Made by a program: the position numbers and the translations under genes. DNA of 64,000 nt, from NCBI GenBank assembly GCA_022606135.1, contig JABYQN010000020.1:186001-250000 (forward strand), read 5' to 3'. The notes beneath the pieces are model-generated. The model saw only the letters and a program-made list of their open reading frames with translations. It had not been told where the DNA came from and did not search any database. The DNA comes from Fomes fomentarius (lineage: Eukaryota > Basidiomycota > Agaricomycetes > Polyporales > Polyporaceae). Below are positions 23,640 through 34,797 of the stretch, one piece after another. Position 1 is the stretch's first letter. The number at the start of each line of letters is the position of its first letter.

Positions 23640-24790
23640 GCCGCTAAGTGCCACACCGTGACACCCAGAATGGCAGCCCTCCTACCTTTCTCGGCAAGAA
23701 GGAGGAGGAAGACCACTTTCGGTCAACCGCTCTAGCTCGGTCCGCGCGTCAGCCGCATGTGTGCCACTTGCCTCTTTTGTTCCGAAGACGGTGGCGGACT
23801 TGTCGCGATTTCTCCTGCCAGCCTCTCTCCAGAACGTATAAATTCCGTCGTCTGCGCCATGGCGCCCCAGCATCTTCCCTTTCTCCTCTGCTGTGGCAAC
23901 ACCTCGACGTTCGCTCAATGTCGGCACTGGCGTACCTCGTGAGTACTTACTTACCTTGTGGACAACTACCCGGAATCACTGACGACACCACATTGAGCAG
24001 AAGAGCTTCTATCGGCAAGCAAGAAAAGAGTGGCTCGCTACGCTCACCTGAGCTGACTGTCTGGCTGCGTTCTCGCGACGACGCTCTAGGTCACCTGTTC
24101 TGTTTTCTTCACCGGACTTTGGGCTTGCTTGCTGGTTAGGGTCTTTTCTTTCTCCTGTGTCGCCATGCCCTTGGTCAGTTTGTTCTCTCCGGCTCTCGGT
24201 GATCTCGACAAAGGCAACACTGGGCAATCCGACAACTACAATCCGACAACAAGTCTAAGGAGGTCAGGCTGCGTCTGAGGATATCGATTGTTGCGAGCTT
24301 GTGGTATGTCTTGTATTCGCATGAGCAGGGACACGCAGCTACCTCCTGGGCGTTGGTGGGACTGGGCCGATCCCCAGTCCCGGGGGGAGTTTTGGCCACT
24401 GTCCGGGGCAACCGGCAGTGGCTTCCTGGCGATACAATATGAACATCCGAGCCCGAACAGGGCGGTGCAGTCGTATGTTATCTACGCTGCACGGGAGGCC
24501 AGGTTGTACCCCGCGCACCTCTCTTCAATGGGCAGAGGAGCTTGTTTGCGCTGATCAATATGCAATTAAATTTGGTCCCTGCTCGAAACTCATGGTGTGA
24601 TCAATGATTCGCAGCTAAATCGGAGGTGAAAGATACCGGTGACCTTGTTTAGACTCAAGAGTGTTTTGAGCGAGTTGTACATACGTGCATCATGCACGTC
24701 GAGTTCGATATCTATCGGCGTAGGTTCTACATGAAACACTCCAGATGCTTGAGAATAGAATGTGCGTCGCGAATGCACGAAGGGACACTT
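23640..24790 (+). repeat. Dispersed repeat D, copy D2
   Basis: The longest plus-strand copy. From the left it has the GTGCCACACCGTGACACCC start, a region ending in AACGTATAAATTCC, then the ATG at 23861 opening a short hydrophobic frame. The WWDWADPQ/GSGFLAIQY core is at 24330-24550 and a tail runs to about 24790. In D3 and D4 the stretch corresponding to 23945-24325 is deleted, so that leader and core are adjacent. Confidence 0.75.
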
Positions 24791-24810
24791 TACTTAGCAG
24801 ATGCCGGATG

Positions 24811-24925
24811 AAAGGCGGATCCCCTCATCGCAACGTCACCGTCGCGTCGAACACATCCTTCAAAACGGCAGTGTCAATTCCCCTTCCCTGGTGTGCGGGG
24901 TCGTAGGCAAATGTGTGGAAGACTC
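24811..24925 (-). pseudogene. GNAT acetyltransferase relic 1
   Basis: On the minus strand the stretch around HTREGELTLPF, followed by KDVFD, corresponds to the acetyl-CoA loop region (HQGRGIGTALLKHVFE) of the intact gene at 20181-20806. Only about 115 bp are recognisable; there is no start and no C-terminal half. Confidence 0.7.
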
Positions 24926-25290
24926 GGGTTGCTGAAGGCTGAGACGACTGCGACTGCTGAACTAGAGTTCCGGAGAAATGCGCTGCAGTGGTACTTCTCC
25001 TGATGCATCGGATTCGGGGAGAAGGAGAAGGATGAGTACTGCACCGACTCTTTGCGTTAAGTTCACGCTAAACGTTGAACGGAACACCGATGCTTTCATA
25101 GACGGCAGATGCCGACACCGCCACGTGGGTGTGGGCGCTCCGTAAACATATCGTTTGTGAGCCAGGCGTGCGCACTGCAACAGCAACCTTTTATACATGT
25201 GTATGTGCAATCGGCTCGGAGTAAGCTAGTCTCCCAACATCCTCCTCCAGGCTCTCTTTCATCAGCTGTCTCCATCCAACTGCGCCACCC

Positions 25291-26070
25291 ATGGCTATGA
25301 CTAGGGACCAAGAAGCCGCGATACTCTTCGAGCATGAACGAGACGAGAACGGGAGAACGATGTTCAAGCTCACAGAGCGTGCAAAACAGGCACAAAAGGC
25401 AGTGAGTTGTCACCCATCTCGTCTTACATCCATCACCCTTTTCAAACTCTCAATGCCAACTCTGTCAGAAATGGGAGAGGCTGTTCAACACATATCATCC
25501 AACTAAGCTTCTCCCTCGCAAGTGGATTGCTTCCTACGAAAACCCTCATCCGCAGAAGCGCGTCTACGGCTGGGCGTATCAACACGATTTCCTCAGGGCG
25601 TACGCTTCAAAGCACAAGCTCAGCATCCTTCTCTGCGGGGTGTTCGGACAGAGACTCGGGAAGCATTTCCTTATCTACGGCGAGCTCACAGAAGCGGAAC
25701 TACAAGACGAGTCGCTCCAAAGCTATATTGAGGGCACTCCATGTGTCATGGTTCGAGAACACCTTGAGCAACTTGCGGGTGTCAAGTTGTCGTATGGGAA
25801 GCCTTACACGGACAAGTATCCCGAGATGTTCGTGGTGTGGGACAACTACAACATCGAGGCACGCCACGATGACATTGAGGAGGCTGGTCTGGAGGTCAAG
25901 GAGGTGCTTTCGATTCTGGACGATGCGATGACGGAATGTGGGCACAAGACTGAACTACTTTGGTGGTACGATTGGTTGACAATTCACGACGCGGTGCGTA
26001 TGACGTTCCCTTCGTATATGCCCCTTTCTGAGTGTGTACTCTTGAACAGGATCTGTCGAGCCGCATTTGA
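25291..26070 (+). CDS. Family C protein, copy C2 (unknown function)
   Basis: Exons 25291-25401, 25469-25993, 26050-26070 give 218 aa. Same family as C1, C3 and C4, with KWERLFNTYHPTKLLPRKW, MFVVWDNYNIEARHD and the 21-nt last exon encoding DLSSRI-stop. Compared with the others it lacks eight codons in exon 1 (the segment before KLTERAKQ), an in-frame deletion. Without splicing of the last intron the frame would run to 26173. The promoter resembles that of C4. GNAT relics lie on both sides. Confidence 0.75.
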
Positions 26071-26269
26071 CGTATCTCACCACTCACCGGATCGACCGTC
26101 GCCCCATTCTCCTCTGCGTCCGACCCACACAACTCCGCCGAGTCATAGCGTAAGCAACCACCGGTTGGCTTGACAGCTCGTATCGCCTTCCAAAGTCGCT
26201 CGTCTGTGGTGAGGCCCAGAAACAAGGACTTTGTCGTGGTCGTCATCTCAACCTGCGTTGACCTACTCC

Positions 26270-26520
26270 GTTTGTATTCCGACTCTTCACCTTCGCCCGC
26301 ACCTCCAGCAACTCACAATTTCTCGCTTCCGCTGTCATCCTGCACACCAGGAAGGGCAACTGGTACAGTTCTTCCTTACCATGTATTCGGACGGTGGAGA
26401 TGACGGAGATGGTGTGTAGTGTGATATGCTCGATCAAGCGCTGCTGGGTGGTACTACGAGTGGAGAGGGATGAGGCGGTTTGGTAGTGAGCGCTGATGAA
26501 CGGATCTGGCTATCGGAGGT
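26270..26520 (+). pseudogene. GNAT acetyltransferase relic 2
   Basis: Plus-strand match to exon 2 of the intact GNAT gene, from the acetyl-CoA loop (CACACCAGGAAGGGCAACTG) through the GWYERRGMRRFG segment to the C-terminal end. It has several indels and early stops and is clearly not coding. Confidence 0.75.
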
Positions 26521-27199
26521 CCGGGGCTGTCGGGGTTGGGTGAGATTGTGTATACCAGTGGTGCCGCAACCGCAACTTGAGCTCTTATATTCTGTACATG
26601 GGGTTTCCACATGTACAATTGGCTCGGATAGGACTGATGTGCGAGCATTGGTATGCGCCCAATAACGCTCATCTACAGGAACGGGCTTGTACATACGTAC
26701 TCCACTTCGCAAAGTTTGTACATGCGTCAGGCGCTTGCGTGTACCACAGCTTGTTCACCCACTCCCAGCCTCCTCCTGTACTCCACTTGATTAGATAGTG
26801 CCTCGACTTTCATTCTTGCCCCCGGTCTTTCTTGACAACTGAATGCCTACCCTAGCGTCGGACGCGTGGCACTACTTACTCAGAATCGGGGCGCTGTAGC
26901 CTGCAGCTGAAAGCATACCACGACAAATCTACATGCCCGCTGATCTCGAACGATGAATGCGTTCATAATGTACCCACATGGGCCTCCGTTCTCCCTCGAC
27001 GGGCAGCACTTCCGAGTCCTGTAACACCTCGCCCACATCGCCCGTTCAATCCCGAAACCCTGGGTACTTTTACAGAAACGCCGCCGCATGGTCGTCAGAG
27101 GAATAATAGGCCACGACCCCGCCTCGTGTCCGGCATCCGACCTTTTCCCGCTACTTGCACTACACTGTCGCCGCTTCGCGACTGCTGCGACTTTTATCT
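26521..27199. other. Intergenic before GH12-1
   Basis: Promoter and 5' flank of the GH12 gene starting at 27200. No other gene is seen. Confidence 0.4.
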
Positions 27200-28712
27200 A
27201 TGCGACCGTGGTATCCGGCTGAGCTAGCCTTGGTCGTACTGGCCTACCTACACTTACAAGCCGAGGGTGTCTCGGGACAGACGCTGCAGGGGAACGACTG
27301 CACGGGCGCGGGTGCGTATACGCTGTGTCAGAATCTATGGGGTGCAGGTGAGTTTTAAACGTGATGGTGCGGGGTCGTGATAGGGCTTAATCCTTCACTG
27401 CGTTGCGCGAAGACTCCGGTGTGGGCTCGCAGAGCACGAGCCTGTACTCTGCAAATGGGAATGCGGTTTCTTGGGAGACGAAATACACGTGGTCAAACAG
27501 CCCAAATAACGTGAAGAGTTGTAAGTGTTGCATTCATATGCTGGTGTGGCGCGGTGCCGATATTCCATCTCATTCGCCTCCCTGAAGATCCCAATGTCTA
27601 CCATCAGACTGCGAAAGGCATGCAGGTTCGTCCCAGTGGTCTCTTCTGTGATGGCGGCGGTATGTCTCAATCCATGCCCCTCAGCTGCAAGATGTAGTCT
27701 CTGCACCCTCAAATTGGCAGTGGAATTACCAATCTGCCTCGAATGACTTAAGAGCAGATGTGTCGTACGTTCATTTATACATCTCATCTGGCATCGAGAC
27801 ACATTCATTAACTCGTTTTGTCCGAAGCTATGATATTTGGTTCGGTGCGGCGAAGTCCGGCGACGTAGCCTCAGCCGCTTCATCGTATGAGATGTGAGAC
27901 ACCACCTACCTAGCCCTTACATACATGATATACTGAACGTAATATCTTTCTAGCATGATATGGCTCTCCGCCCGTGGCGGGTACGTAGGTTCATACCTGC
28001 TGTGACGCGCATATACTCACCGTTCTCGAACCCAGAGTGAGTGGCATCGGTGGCATAGTCGCACAGAACCTCCAGCTCGGTGGGCACACCTGGAACCTGC
28101 GCCACGGCCCGAACGGGAACTGGGACGTTTTCTCGTTCATCACCGCCGAGGGCGACATCACAGACTTCGACGCGGATCTGAACGACTTCTTCCGTACGTT
28201 TCGAACCCCTTCACTGTTATGCCTCCCTCCCATTTACCCTGTGCGCATTCACAGAGTACCTGGTCAACCAGCAAGGTGTGGCGAAGACGCAGTACATCCA
28301 GGCCATCCAAGCCGGCACAGAGCCCTTTACCGGCACCGCGGACCTCGTCACCACCCACTTCAGCGTCAATGTCTCGACTGAGCAAGATACCACACCTCCA
28401 CCTCCATCATCGAGCTCTCCTCCGCCCCAGACATCGACTACACCTACGTCTACGAAGAGTTCTCCTCCCTCTACGAAGAGCACCACGTCCTCGTCCTCCG
28501 TCGAGCATGACAGCCGTCCCACTTCCTCCCCTTCGGACAGCGGTTCCACGACGGCCACGTCCAGTGACATTCCCGAGCAGACGAGCGACCCAGCTGCCTC
28601 TGATGGAGGTAGTGTGCGCAATGCTCAGGCTGGCGCGGCGCAGTGCCGCTTACAGCTGCCGTCGCAGAGGAAGCTCAGGCGGAGGAGCTGGATCGGGACG
28701 GTGTTTCAGTAG
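27200..28712 (+). CDS. GH12 endoglucanase/xyloglucanase with Ser/Thr/Pro tail
   Basis: Exons 27200-27347, 27413-27520, 27588-27625, 27685-27764, 27828-27893, 27954-27980, 28036-28193, 28255-28712 give 360 aa in one frame. An N-terminal signal peptide (about residues 1-26) suggests secretion. The GH12 jelly-roll shows GAYTLCQNLWG, the probable nucleophile Glu146 in SYEIMIW, and acid/base Glu231 in AGTEPFTG, so it should cleave beta-1,4-glucan or xyloglucan in plant cell walls. Residues 250-330 are a Ser/Thr/Pro linker, but the last ~30 residues are Arg-rich with no carbohydrate-binding module. A shifted frame there contains AQCSGW, loosely like CBM1. It has eight exons against four in the other intact GH12 at 31240-32234. 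Confidence 0.85.
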
Positions 28713-28934
28713 ACCAACTTTGTTTCCGTACTCATAGCGGGAGCAGCTCTGCCCGCTGACTGGGGCTCCTTCCAGCTACGTGTACGCCTTACTTATTGCA
28801 TCACTTGTATCGCTCGCTATCTTGCTGTTGTTTGTTGTACTGTTATTGGTCGATGCATACATCCCCGTTGTTTCTCGTGCGCACTCGCATGCGACGCCTC
28901 GGAAAGACAAAATTCCTGCTGCGCTGTTACACAA

Positions 28935-29200
28935 ATCTCAGGCGATAGCCAACTCCGCCTTCATCACTTGCTTGATATCGCCCTTGAAGAACGTCCCACC
29001 AAACCGCCTCATCCCACTCCGCTCGTAGTACCACCCAGCAAATTGAACATCGCACCGTACATATCATACCGCACACCATCTCCACCACCGCCGCGTCGAA
29101 CACATGGTTGAGAAGAACTGTACCAATTCCCCTTCCTGGTGTGCAGGATGGCAGGCGAGTTCGCAGAAGCGAGCAGCTTTGAGTTGGAGGTGCGGGTGAA
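28935..29200 (-). pseudogene. GNAT acetyltransferase relic 3
   Basis: On the minus strand, FELAC then HTRKGNWYSSSQPCV and, after shifts, YERSGMRRFGGTFFKGDIK match exon 2 of the intact GNAT gene. Frameshifts and missing exon 1 make it a pseudogene. It lies just 3' of family C gene C3 and after GH12-1, the same order as relic 6 after the GH12 pseudogene. Confidence 0.8.
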
Positions 29201-29506
29201 GGTGAAGAATCAGAATTCAAAGGAAGTATGTAGGACTAGGTCAATGTAGGCTAAGATGACCACGACTGGGGTACTAGAATCCTTAACTTTCGGCCTCATC
29301 ACAGAGAAGGGGACTTTGGTAGGCGAAACGAGCTGTCAGACCAACTGGTGACGTTGAGTTGGCTATGACCCCGTGGAGTTGTGGGGATCGAACACAGAGG
29401 AACATGACATAACGGACAACATAGCCATAGTATAGTACACATAGCAACGACGGAACGATAGTGGCAGGAGAAAGAGGCGATGATAGATCCGGTGTGGCGA
29501 GACACG
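29201..29506. other. Intergenic, 3' of C3
   Basis: It shares sequence with the region after C4 (about 41285-41390), including the GACAACATAGC stretch; it is the duplicated 3' flank of family C. No gene. Confidence 0.45.
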
Positions 29507-30309
29507 TCAAATGCGGCTCGACAGATCCTGTTCAAGAGTACACACTCAGAAAGGGGCATATACGAAGGGAACATCATACGCACCGCGTCGTGAATTGTCA
29601 AAAAATCGTACCACCAAAGTCGTTCAGTCTCGTGCCCACAATCCGTCATTGCATCGTCTAGGATCGAAAGCACCTCCTTGACCTCCAGACCAGCCTCCTC
29701 GATGGCATCGTGGCGTGCCTCGATGTTGTAGTTGTCCCACACCACGAACATCTCGGGATACTTGTCCGTGTAAGGCACCCCATATGACAACTTGACACCC
29801 GCAAGTTGCTCAAGGTGTCCTCGAACCGTGACTACCAGAGTGCCCTTAATATAGTGTTGGAGTGACTTGTCTTCAAGTTCGGCTTCTGTGAGTTCGCCGT
29901 AGGTAAGGTATTCCTTGCCCAGTCTCTGTCTGAGCACCCCGCAGAGAAGGATGCTGAGCTTGTGCTTGAGAGCGTACGCCCTGAGGAAATCGTGTTGATA
30001 TGCCCAGCCGTAGACGCGCTTCTCCGGATGAGGGTTCTCACGGTAGGAAGCAATCCACTTGCGAGGGAGAAGCTTGGTTGGATGGTATGTGTTGAACAGC
30101 CTCTCCCATTTCTGACAGAGTTGGCATCGACTCAGGGTTTGGAGGAGTAATGTAAGACGAAATGGGTGGCAACTCACTGCCTTCTGTGCCTGTTTTGCAC
30201 GCTCGGTGAACTTCCAGGTCTGCCCGTCATCCTCGAACATTGTCCTCCCCTTGTCGTCTCGTTCGAACTCAAAGAGTATCGCGGCTTCTTGGGCCCTAGT
30301 CATAGCCAT
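29507..30309 (-). CDS. Family C protein, copy C3 (unknown function)
   Basis: Exons (minus) 30178-30309, 29584-30111, 29507-29527 give 226 aa. It is the fullest copy, with all shared blocks: MAMTRAQEAAILFEFERD, KWERLFNTYHPTKLLPRKW, YLTYGELTEAELED, MFVVWDNYNIEARHD, LWWYD, DLSSRI. Intron 1 is 66 bp without an in-frame stop, so a retained-intron product is also possible. No recognisable catalytic motif or targeting signal. A GNAT relic lies upstream in the same orientation, separated by the inverted-repeat element at 30381-30818. Confidence 0.77.
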
Positions 30310-30380
30310 GGGTGGCGCAGTGGATGGAGAAAGAAAGAGAACTTCAATCTCGCGGAGTGTGGTCGGAAACTAACATCGTA

Positions 30381-30818
30381 TATGGTGCGGGGCGCCTAGT
30401 CACCGCCTAAATTGTGCAGTGGCAAAATCGGCGGGAGGTTCGGGCGCCTATACAAGTCTCTGAAAGATTCTCTGTATGATGGCCAGAAGTTGCTCAATAG
30501 ATGTATCTTAACGTTCCCATGCTACTTTCATAACCATATTTTAGCTGTAGTAAGCAACATGACGGACTCTGCTGAGACCCTTTGGCGCTTGTTGAGGCGC
30601 CTATATTCCATATAAGGAATGTGGCAAAATCGCTGAGATGTCAGAATTTCTATTTCGGTCAATTTTTGGAAATTGAACAAACGGTCTGACAGTTTGGTTC
30701 CTCTCATGAAAAGGAGTAGATTGGTCAAGTCGATAAGGATTCTGACGAAAATAGGGCCTCTGGTAGCCGCAGAGGTTCGTTGTACAACTGAAGCGGTGAC
30801 TAGGCGCCCCGCACCATA
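30381..30818. mobile_element. 438-bp element with perfect 26-bp inverted termini
   Basis: The left end 30381-30406 and right end 30793-30818 are exact reverse complements over 26 bp (outer part TATGGTGCGGGGCGCCTAG). The flanks show GTA on both sides (30378-30380 and 30819-30821); alternatively the terminal TA could be a mariner-type TA target duplication, leaving 24-bp termini. It has no long open frame, so it is a MITE. It separates family C gene C3 from its GNAT relic, which in the C1 locus are only ~170 bp apart. Confidence 0.88.
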
Positions 30819-30864
30819 GTACAGCCGATTGTATGGGTCACGTGCAGCATACGGTTACGAATTC

Positions 30865-31140
30865 GCCGGACTCCTAACCCCAACACGAGCTCATCCGCGG
30901 ACCTAGTGACATGCCCGATAACGCCGTCCGACCAAACCGTAGTATCCCTCTCGGAGGGCCTCTCCGCAGCAGCCTTAAACAGAGCATCATACCATCTCAC
31001 ACTGCACTCATTTCCGTCCGTCGCCGCCATGTTAAACCAATGCTTGACAAGGGTGATTATGCCCCTTTCTTGGCGTACGGGATCGCAGGTGAATTCGCGG
31101 AAGCGAACAGTGCTTTGAGGTCCGCTGTTGCACGCCTCGA
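30865..31140 (-). pseudogene. GNAT acetyltransferase relic 4
   Basis: On the minus strand, from DLKALFASANSPA through the acetyl-CoA loop region to the segment equivalent to the C-terminal ELVLGLG, it follows exon 2 of the intact GNAT gene, with frameshifts and stops. Orientation and order relative to C3 match the intact GNAT-C1 pair. Confidence 0.75.
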
Positions 31141-31239
31141 AAGGACTCGGGGGCGAAGGAACTGGAAAAATCTCGCGCTACATTCCTCCTTACGGACAAA
31201 TACACGGTCTTGGTAAGTATACATATATCTATAATATCT

Positions 31240-32234
31240 TCACTGATTGACCGCAACGCTGTACGTCGACGTGAGCAGGTCCGCGCTGCCCGTGAACGGC
31301 TCCGTGCCGGCCTGGATCGCCTGGATGTACTGCGTGCCCGCGACGCCCTGGTTCTGGACGAGGTAGTCGAAGAACGCGTTGAGGTCCACGCTGAAGTCGT
31401 TGATGTCCCCGTCCTGGCTCACGAACGACAGCACCTCCCAGTTCGCGTTCGGGCCCTTCCACAGGTTCCAGTGGTGGCCCGCGAGCGAGATGCCCGTCTG
31501 GACCTGCGAGCCCACGGGTTGGATGCTGGAGCGAGTGCCGTGTCGGACGTCAGCGAGCGATGGACACTGGACATTGGACATTGGAGGTGAAGGAGGGAGA
31601 GACGCACCCGCCCTTGCCGGCGAGCCAGATCATGATCTCGTATGAGGACGCGGAGGTGGCGGGGTCGCCGGAGGGTTGGACACCCGTCCAGATGTCGTAG
31701 GAGACGTCGACGCGGATGCCCGACGACTCGGTCTGGTGCTGCCACTGCCACGTCGTCGGCGCTGACTTGATATTTTGGAGCTGCGTATAGCGTCACACAG
31801 TCAGCACTCACGCCCCACTACCGGACGAAAGACGAGGGAACATGGGGAGCTGAGAACCGGGAGAGATGGCGTTGGCATACCTGGATGCCCTTGGCGGAGT
31901 TGTGGAGGACATTCGCGTAGCTCTTCACGTTGTTCGGGCCGTTCTGCCAGTCCCACTGCGTCCGCCACGACACGCTGTTGCCGCTCGTGGTGATGAGTGT
32001 CGAGTTCTGGTTGCCGACACCCGCATCTGCGCAGTACACAAGTCAGTCTTTGGGGTGGAGGCTGGAGCGCACTATGCAGCGTACATATGACGTACTTTTG
32101 CCCCAGAGGTTCTGGCAAAGCGTATACGCACCAGCAGGCGCACAGTCGTACTGGCCCGTCAAGGTCGTCTCGGCCGGGCGGGCGACCGCGGAGGCAGCGA
32201 GAGCCACCAGGGTGATGAGCGTGGAGAAATGCAT
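31240..32234 (-). CDS. GH12 endoglucanase/xyloglucanase, secreted
   Basis: Exons (minus) 32096-32234, 31881-32026, 31608-31780, 31240-31525 give 247 aa, the usual size of a single-domain GH12. The signal peptide MHFSTLITLVALAASAVA is cleaved near residue 18-20. Catalytic Glu143 is in SYEIMIW and Glu228 in AGTEPFTG. It is expected to hydrolyse beta-1,4-glucan or xyloglucan outside the cell. No linker or CBM. TATATA at 32314-32319 lies ~80 bp upstream. It differs from GH12-1 in having fewer introns and a normal C-terminus, so it is probably the older functional gene; GH12 3'-end relics at 39130 and 43770 resemble it. Confidence 0.93.
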
Positions 32235-33074
32235 GACTGAAACTATACCTAGAGGTGAACCCGCTACGACGGAGGCGACGATGAGGCATCTCTGCCCTCC
32301 CGACCGCACTCAATATATACCTCCGCCGCAAACGCCTACCATCATGCGTGCACACTGCACGTCCGAAGAAACGGACATGGAAGCATTACGCACCTGCACG
32401 TTAGCACACTTCGGGATGGACGTCGGATAAAACAGAAGTGTTGGCCCCAGCGCGACGGTGTAATCTCGTGCGCACACTCATGCGGACGACGCCTGTCTCT
32501 CGAGAAGCATCAGGCTGCATCACCAAGTCACAGACGACGAACGAACGACGAAGGTCGCATGGTGGAGATAGCGCCTGATAGAGCAAAATTCGACGACTGC
32601 GAAGCTGACGTTCGACGCGCCTGCGGTCTGTTTGGGTAAGCGATGTGGAGTATAGGAATCAAGGGTGGTGCGGATCCCGACGATGTTCCGGACCGTATCC
32701 GCTTGTGGGCAGCAGCTTTCCTCGTCAAATCCTTAAGCACGCGTCGGATGAGGGCGGCAGTGTACATGCATGCTACCATCATCTGGAGACAGACGACATC
32801 CGAGATGGGGGTAAAAGGGCGGGGGAGGACGTACAAGAACATATGCTGTGATTGCGGCGTGATCTTGTGATGCTCTCGGCTCGTGAATCATCGTGTGCAC
32901 TGTGGCGCTCCGTCCAACCGAAGATGATAAATAACCAGAAAGCCGGGGGTACAAGGCCATATGTACTGCCGAAAGCTGCCCACGGATATAGAAGCAGAAT
33001 TGCGTGCTGAAGACCCAACGTTTGACCTCAACCACAGTGGCGACCCAGAGAACCTAGCGCAGAAACAACACGAA
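32235..33074. other. Intergenic between GH12-2 and ArfGAP
   Basis: It contains the GH12-2 promoter (TATATA at 32314-32319). Overlapping short frames between 32400 and 33000 show no domain. Confidence 0.45.
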
Positions 33075-34797
33075 CTACCGCTCGGACATTTGCGCGAGGT
33101 AGTCGGAGAGCTACATGATCAACCGCATCAGACGGTAGAGGTAAAGGAAAGGAAAACTGAATACGACGTACCTTGAGAGCACCCTGACGGAGACTCTCGC
33201 CGACGTTCTGGACATCGGGGTTCGCGAGAACTCTTTGCAGCGCATCCTTCGCGGCTACTTCCAGCCCAGCGAGGGTACCATCGCCCAGCATCCCACCATC
33301 TGCGCCTTGGCCCGCTGCCAGCTCCTCCTCTTCGTCCCTTCCGAAGTACTGGTTCGAGGATATCGACTGTGCACCCTGGAACGACTGCAGACGTGTTTGC
33401 GCCTCCGCAACCGCAGTGGGGTCGTACGAGTTGCGCCCAAAGTACATGTCCGATGATATAGCTTTCTGGTTCCCGAACTTTTCGCGCGCAAATGTGGGGG
33501 CATTGTCCGCAGCTGCGGCGGCACTGATTGAAGGGAGCGTCAACGTCATTCCGGGGCGAACAACGTGACCGCCGTATGGAGAACCAATAGAGCTCACCTG
33601 GTGGATGCAGCCGCAGCTGCAGGGACCGCACCAAACCCTAGACGCTTCATACCCATACCCAGCCTCTCCAGATCCTGCGCGTTTCCTTTGGGAGCGGTGA
33701 CTGCAGGAGTCACAGGTGCAGCAGACTTCGTAACTGGAGACTTGGCTTTCGCGGCGGCAGATTGCTCCGCAGCGAGGCGGGCACGCTGCTCTTCTTCGGC
33801 CTTTTCGCGTTCGCGGTCGTAGCCCAACTGCCGTATCCTCTCCGCCTCCTCGGTTGCCTTACGCTCTGCCTCCGCGAAATCAACGGGGGCAGCCTTCTTT
33901 GCGCCGAGGCCTCCGAGCTTAGACTTCTTGGGAGCGGCGGATTGGGTGCCGACGACAGAGGGTGCCGACGAGTTCAGTCGGGATGCCCCGAGCTTGGACC
34001 CTGGTCTCGATGCGGTAGATGTCGTAGAGTTAGAGCGGAGGGACGCGGAGCTAATGGTTCGGGGCGCAGAAGTGGCGCTAGCCGCACGGCCGATGACAGG
34101 AGGAGCGGCGGGTTTGGACGATGTTACGGGAGTCTTGGGAGTAGCGGGCTTGTCCCAGGAAGAGAAGAAGTCGTCATCTTCACTAGCTTTGGGCGTAGGT
34201 GTGGCGGCGGCCTCTGCTCCCTCAACGGCCACCCTCTCGGGAAACCTGACTTGGGTTCGTACGAACGCTCAGAAGGGGAGAGTTTGGGGACTCACTTCGC
34301 AGCATCCTCCCTCACCCGACGCGCCAACTCCTCTTTGTACAACTCCGCAACGCGACTGGAGTATTTCTTCTTGGTGTCTGAATCGCTCAACAGAGCAGCG
34401 CCGCCGTGCTTTGTGAAGAAATCGGTTGCCGAGGCGTTTCCGCCGACTTTCATGGTACGCAGCTGGTGGAGCTGCCAACTGTCCAGGTTGGTGGAACTGT
34501 TAAGTCGGAGGTCTCAGTATCTGGAGATGGACGTGTCCATGAAAAATAGTGGAGTACCGGACGAAGCTGATGTGCACGCCCAAGTTGCGATGGACGCTAG
34601 AGCAATCTAGACATATGTATACGCCGAAAGTTACACTGGACCATGTCGGATTGCGAGCCTGACAATCGAAACACATCTATCGGCCAACGTCAATTAACTA
34701 TACACCAACCGTCCGCAGGATCGCGTACCTTGTTTCCCTTCTGGGCTTTTAGTACCTTGAAAACCTTTTCCGTCTCAGCTTTAGTAGGGTCCGCCAT
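33075..34797 (-). CDS. glo3: ArfGAP of the Glo3/ARFGAP2-3 class
   Basis: Exons (minus) 34729-34797, 34558-34676, 34296-34496, 33598-34245, 33172-33523, 33075-33110 give 474 aa. The N-terminal zinc finger is C25-x2-C28-x16-C45-x2-C48, assembled across intron 1, with the arginine finger Arg53 in VHRNLGVH. A low-complexity Ser/Thr/Ala/Pro middle and a charged coiled segment ([20 protein letters not shown]) follow. Two ISSxxYFGR motifs ([18 protein letters not shown]) mark the Glo3 motif region. It should stimulate GTP hydrolysis on Arf1 at COPI-coated Golgi membranes. The last exon encodes only [11 protein letters not shown]. Confidence 0.93.

Noticed and set aside
22119..24790. D units as long terminal repeats of a retrotransposon
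   Set aside because: D1 and D2 are inverted, not direct; no reverse transcriptase, primer-binding site or target duplication was found.
28600..28740. CBM1 module at the end of GH12-1
   Set aside because: Only AQCSGW in a shifted frame resembles CBM1; the cysteine pattern is not there. Recorded as a question, not as a feature.
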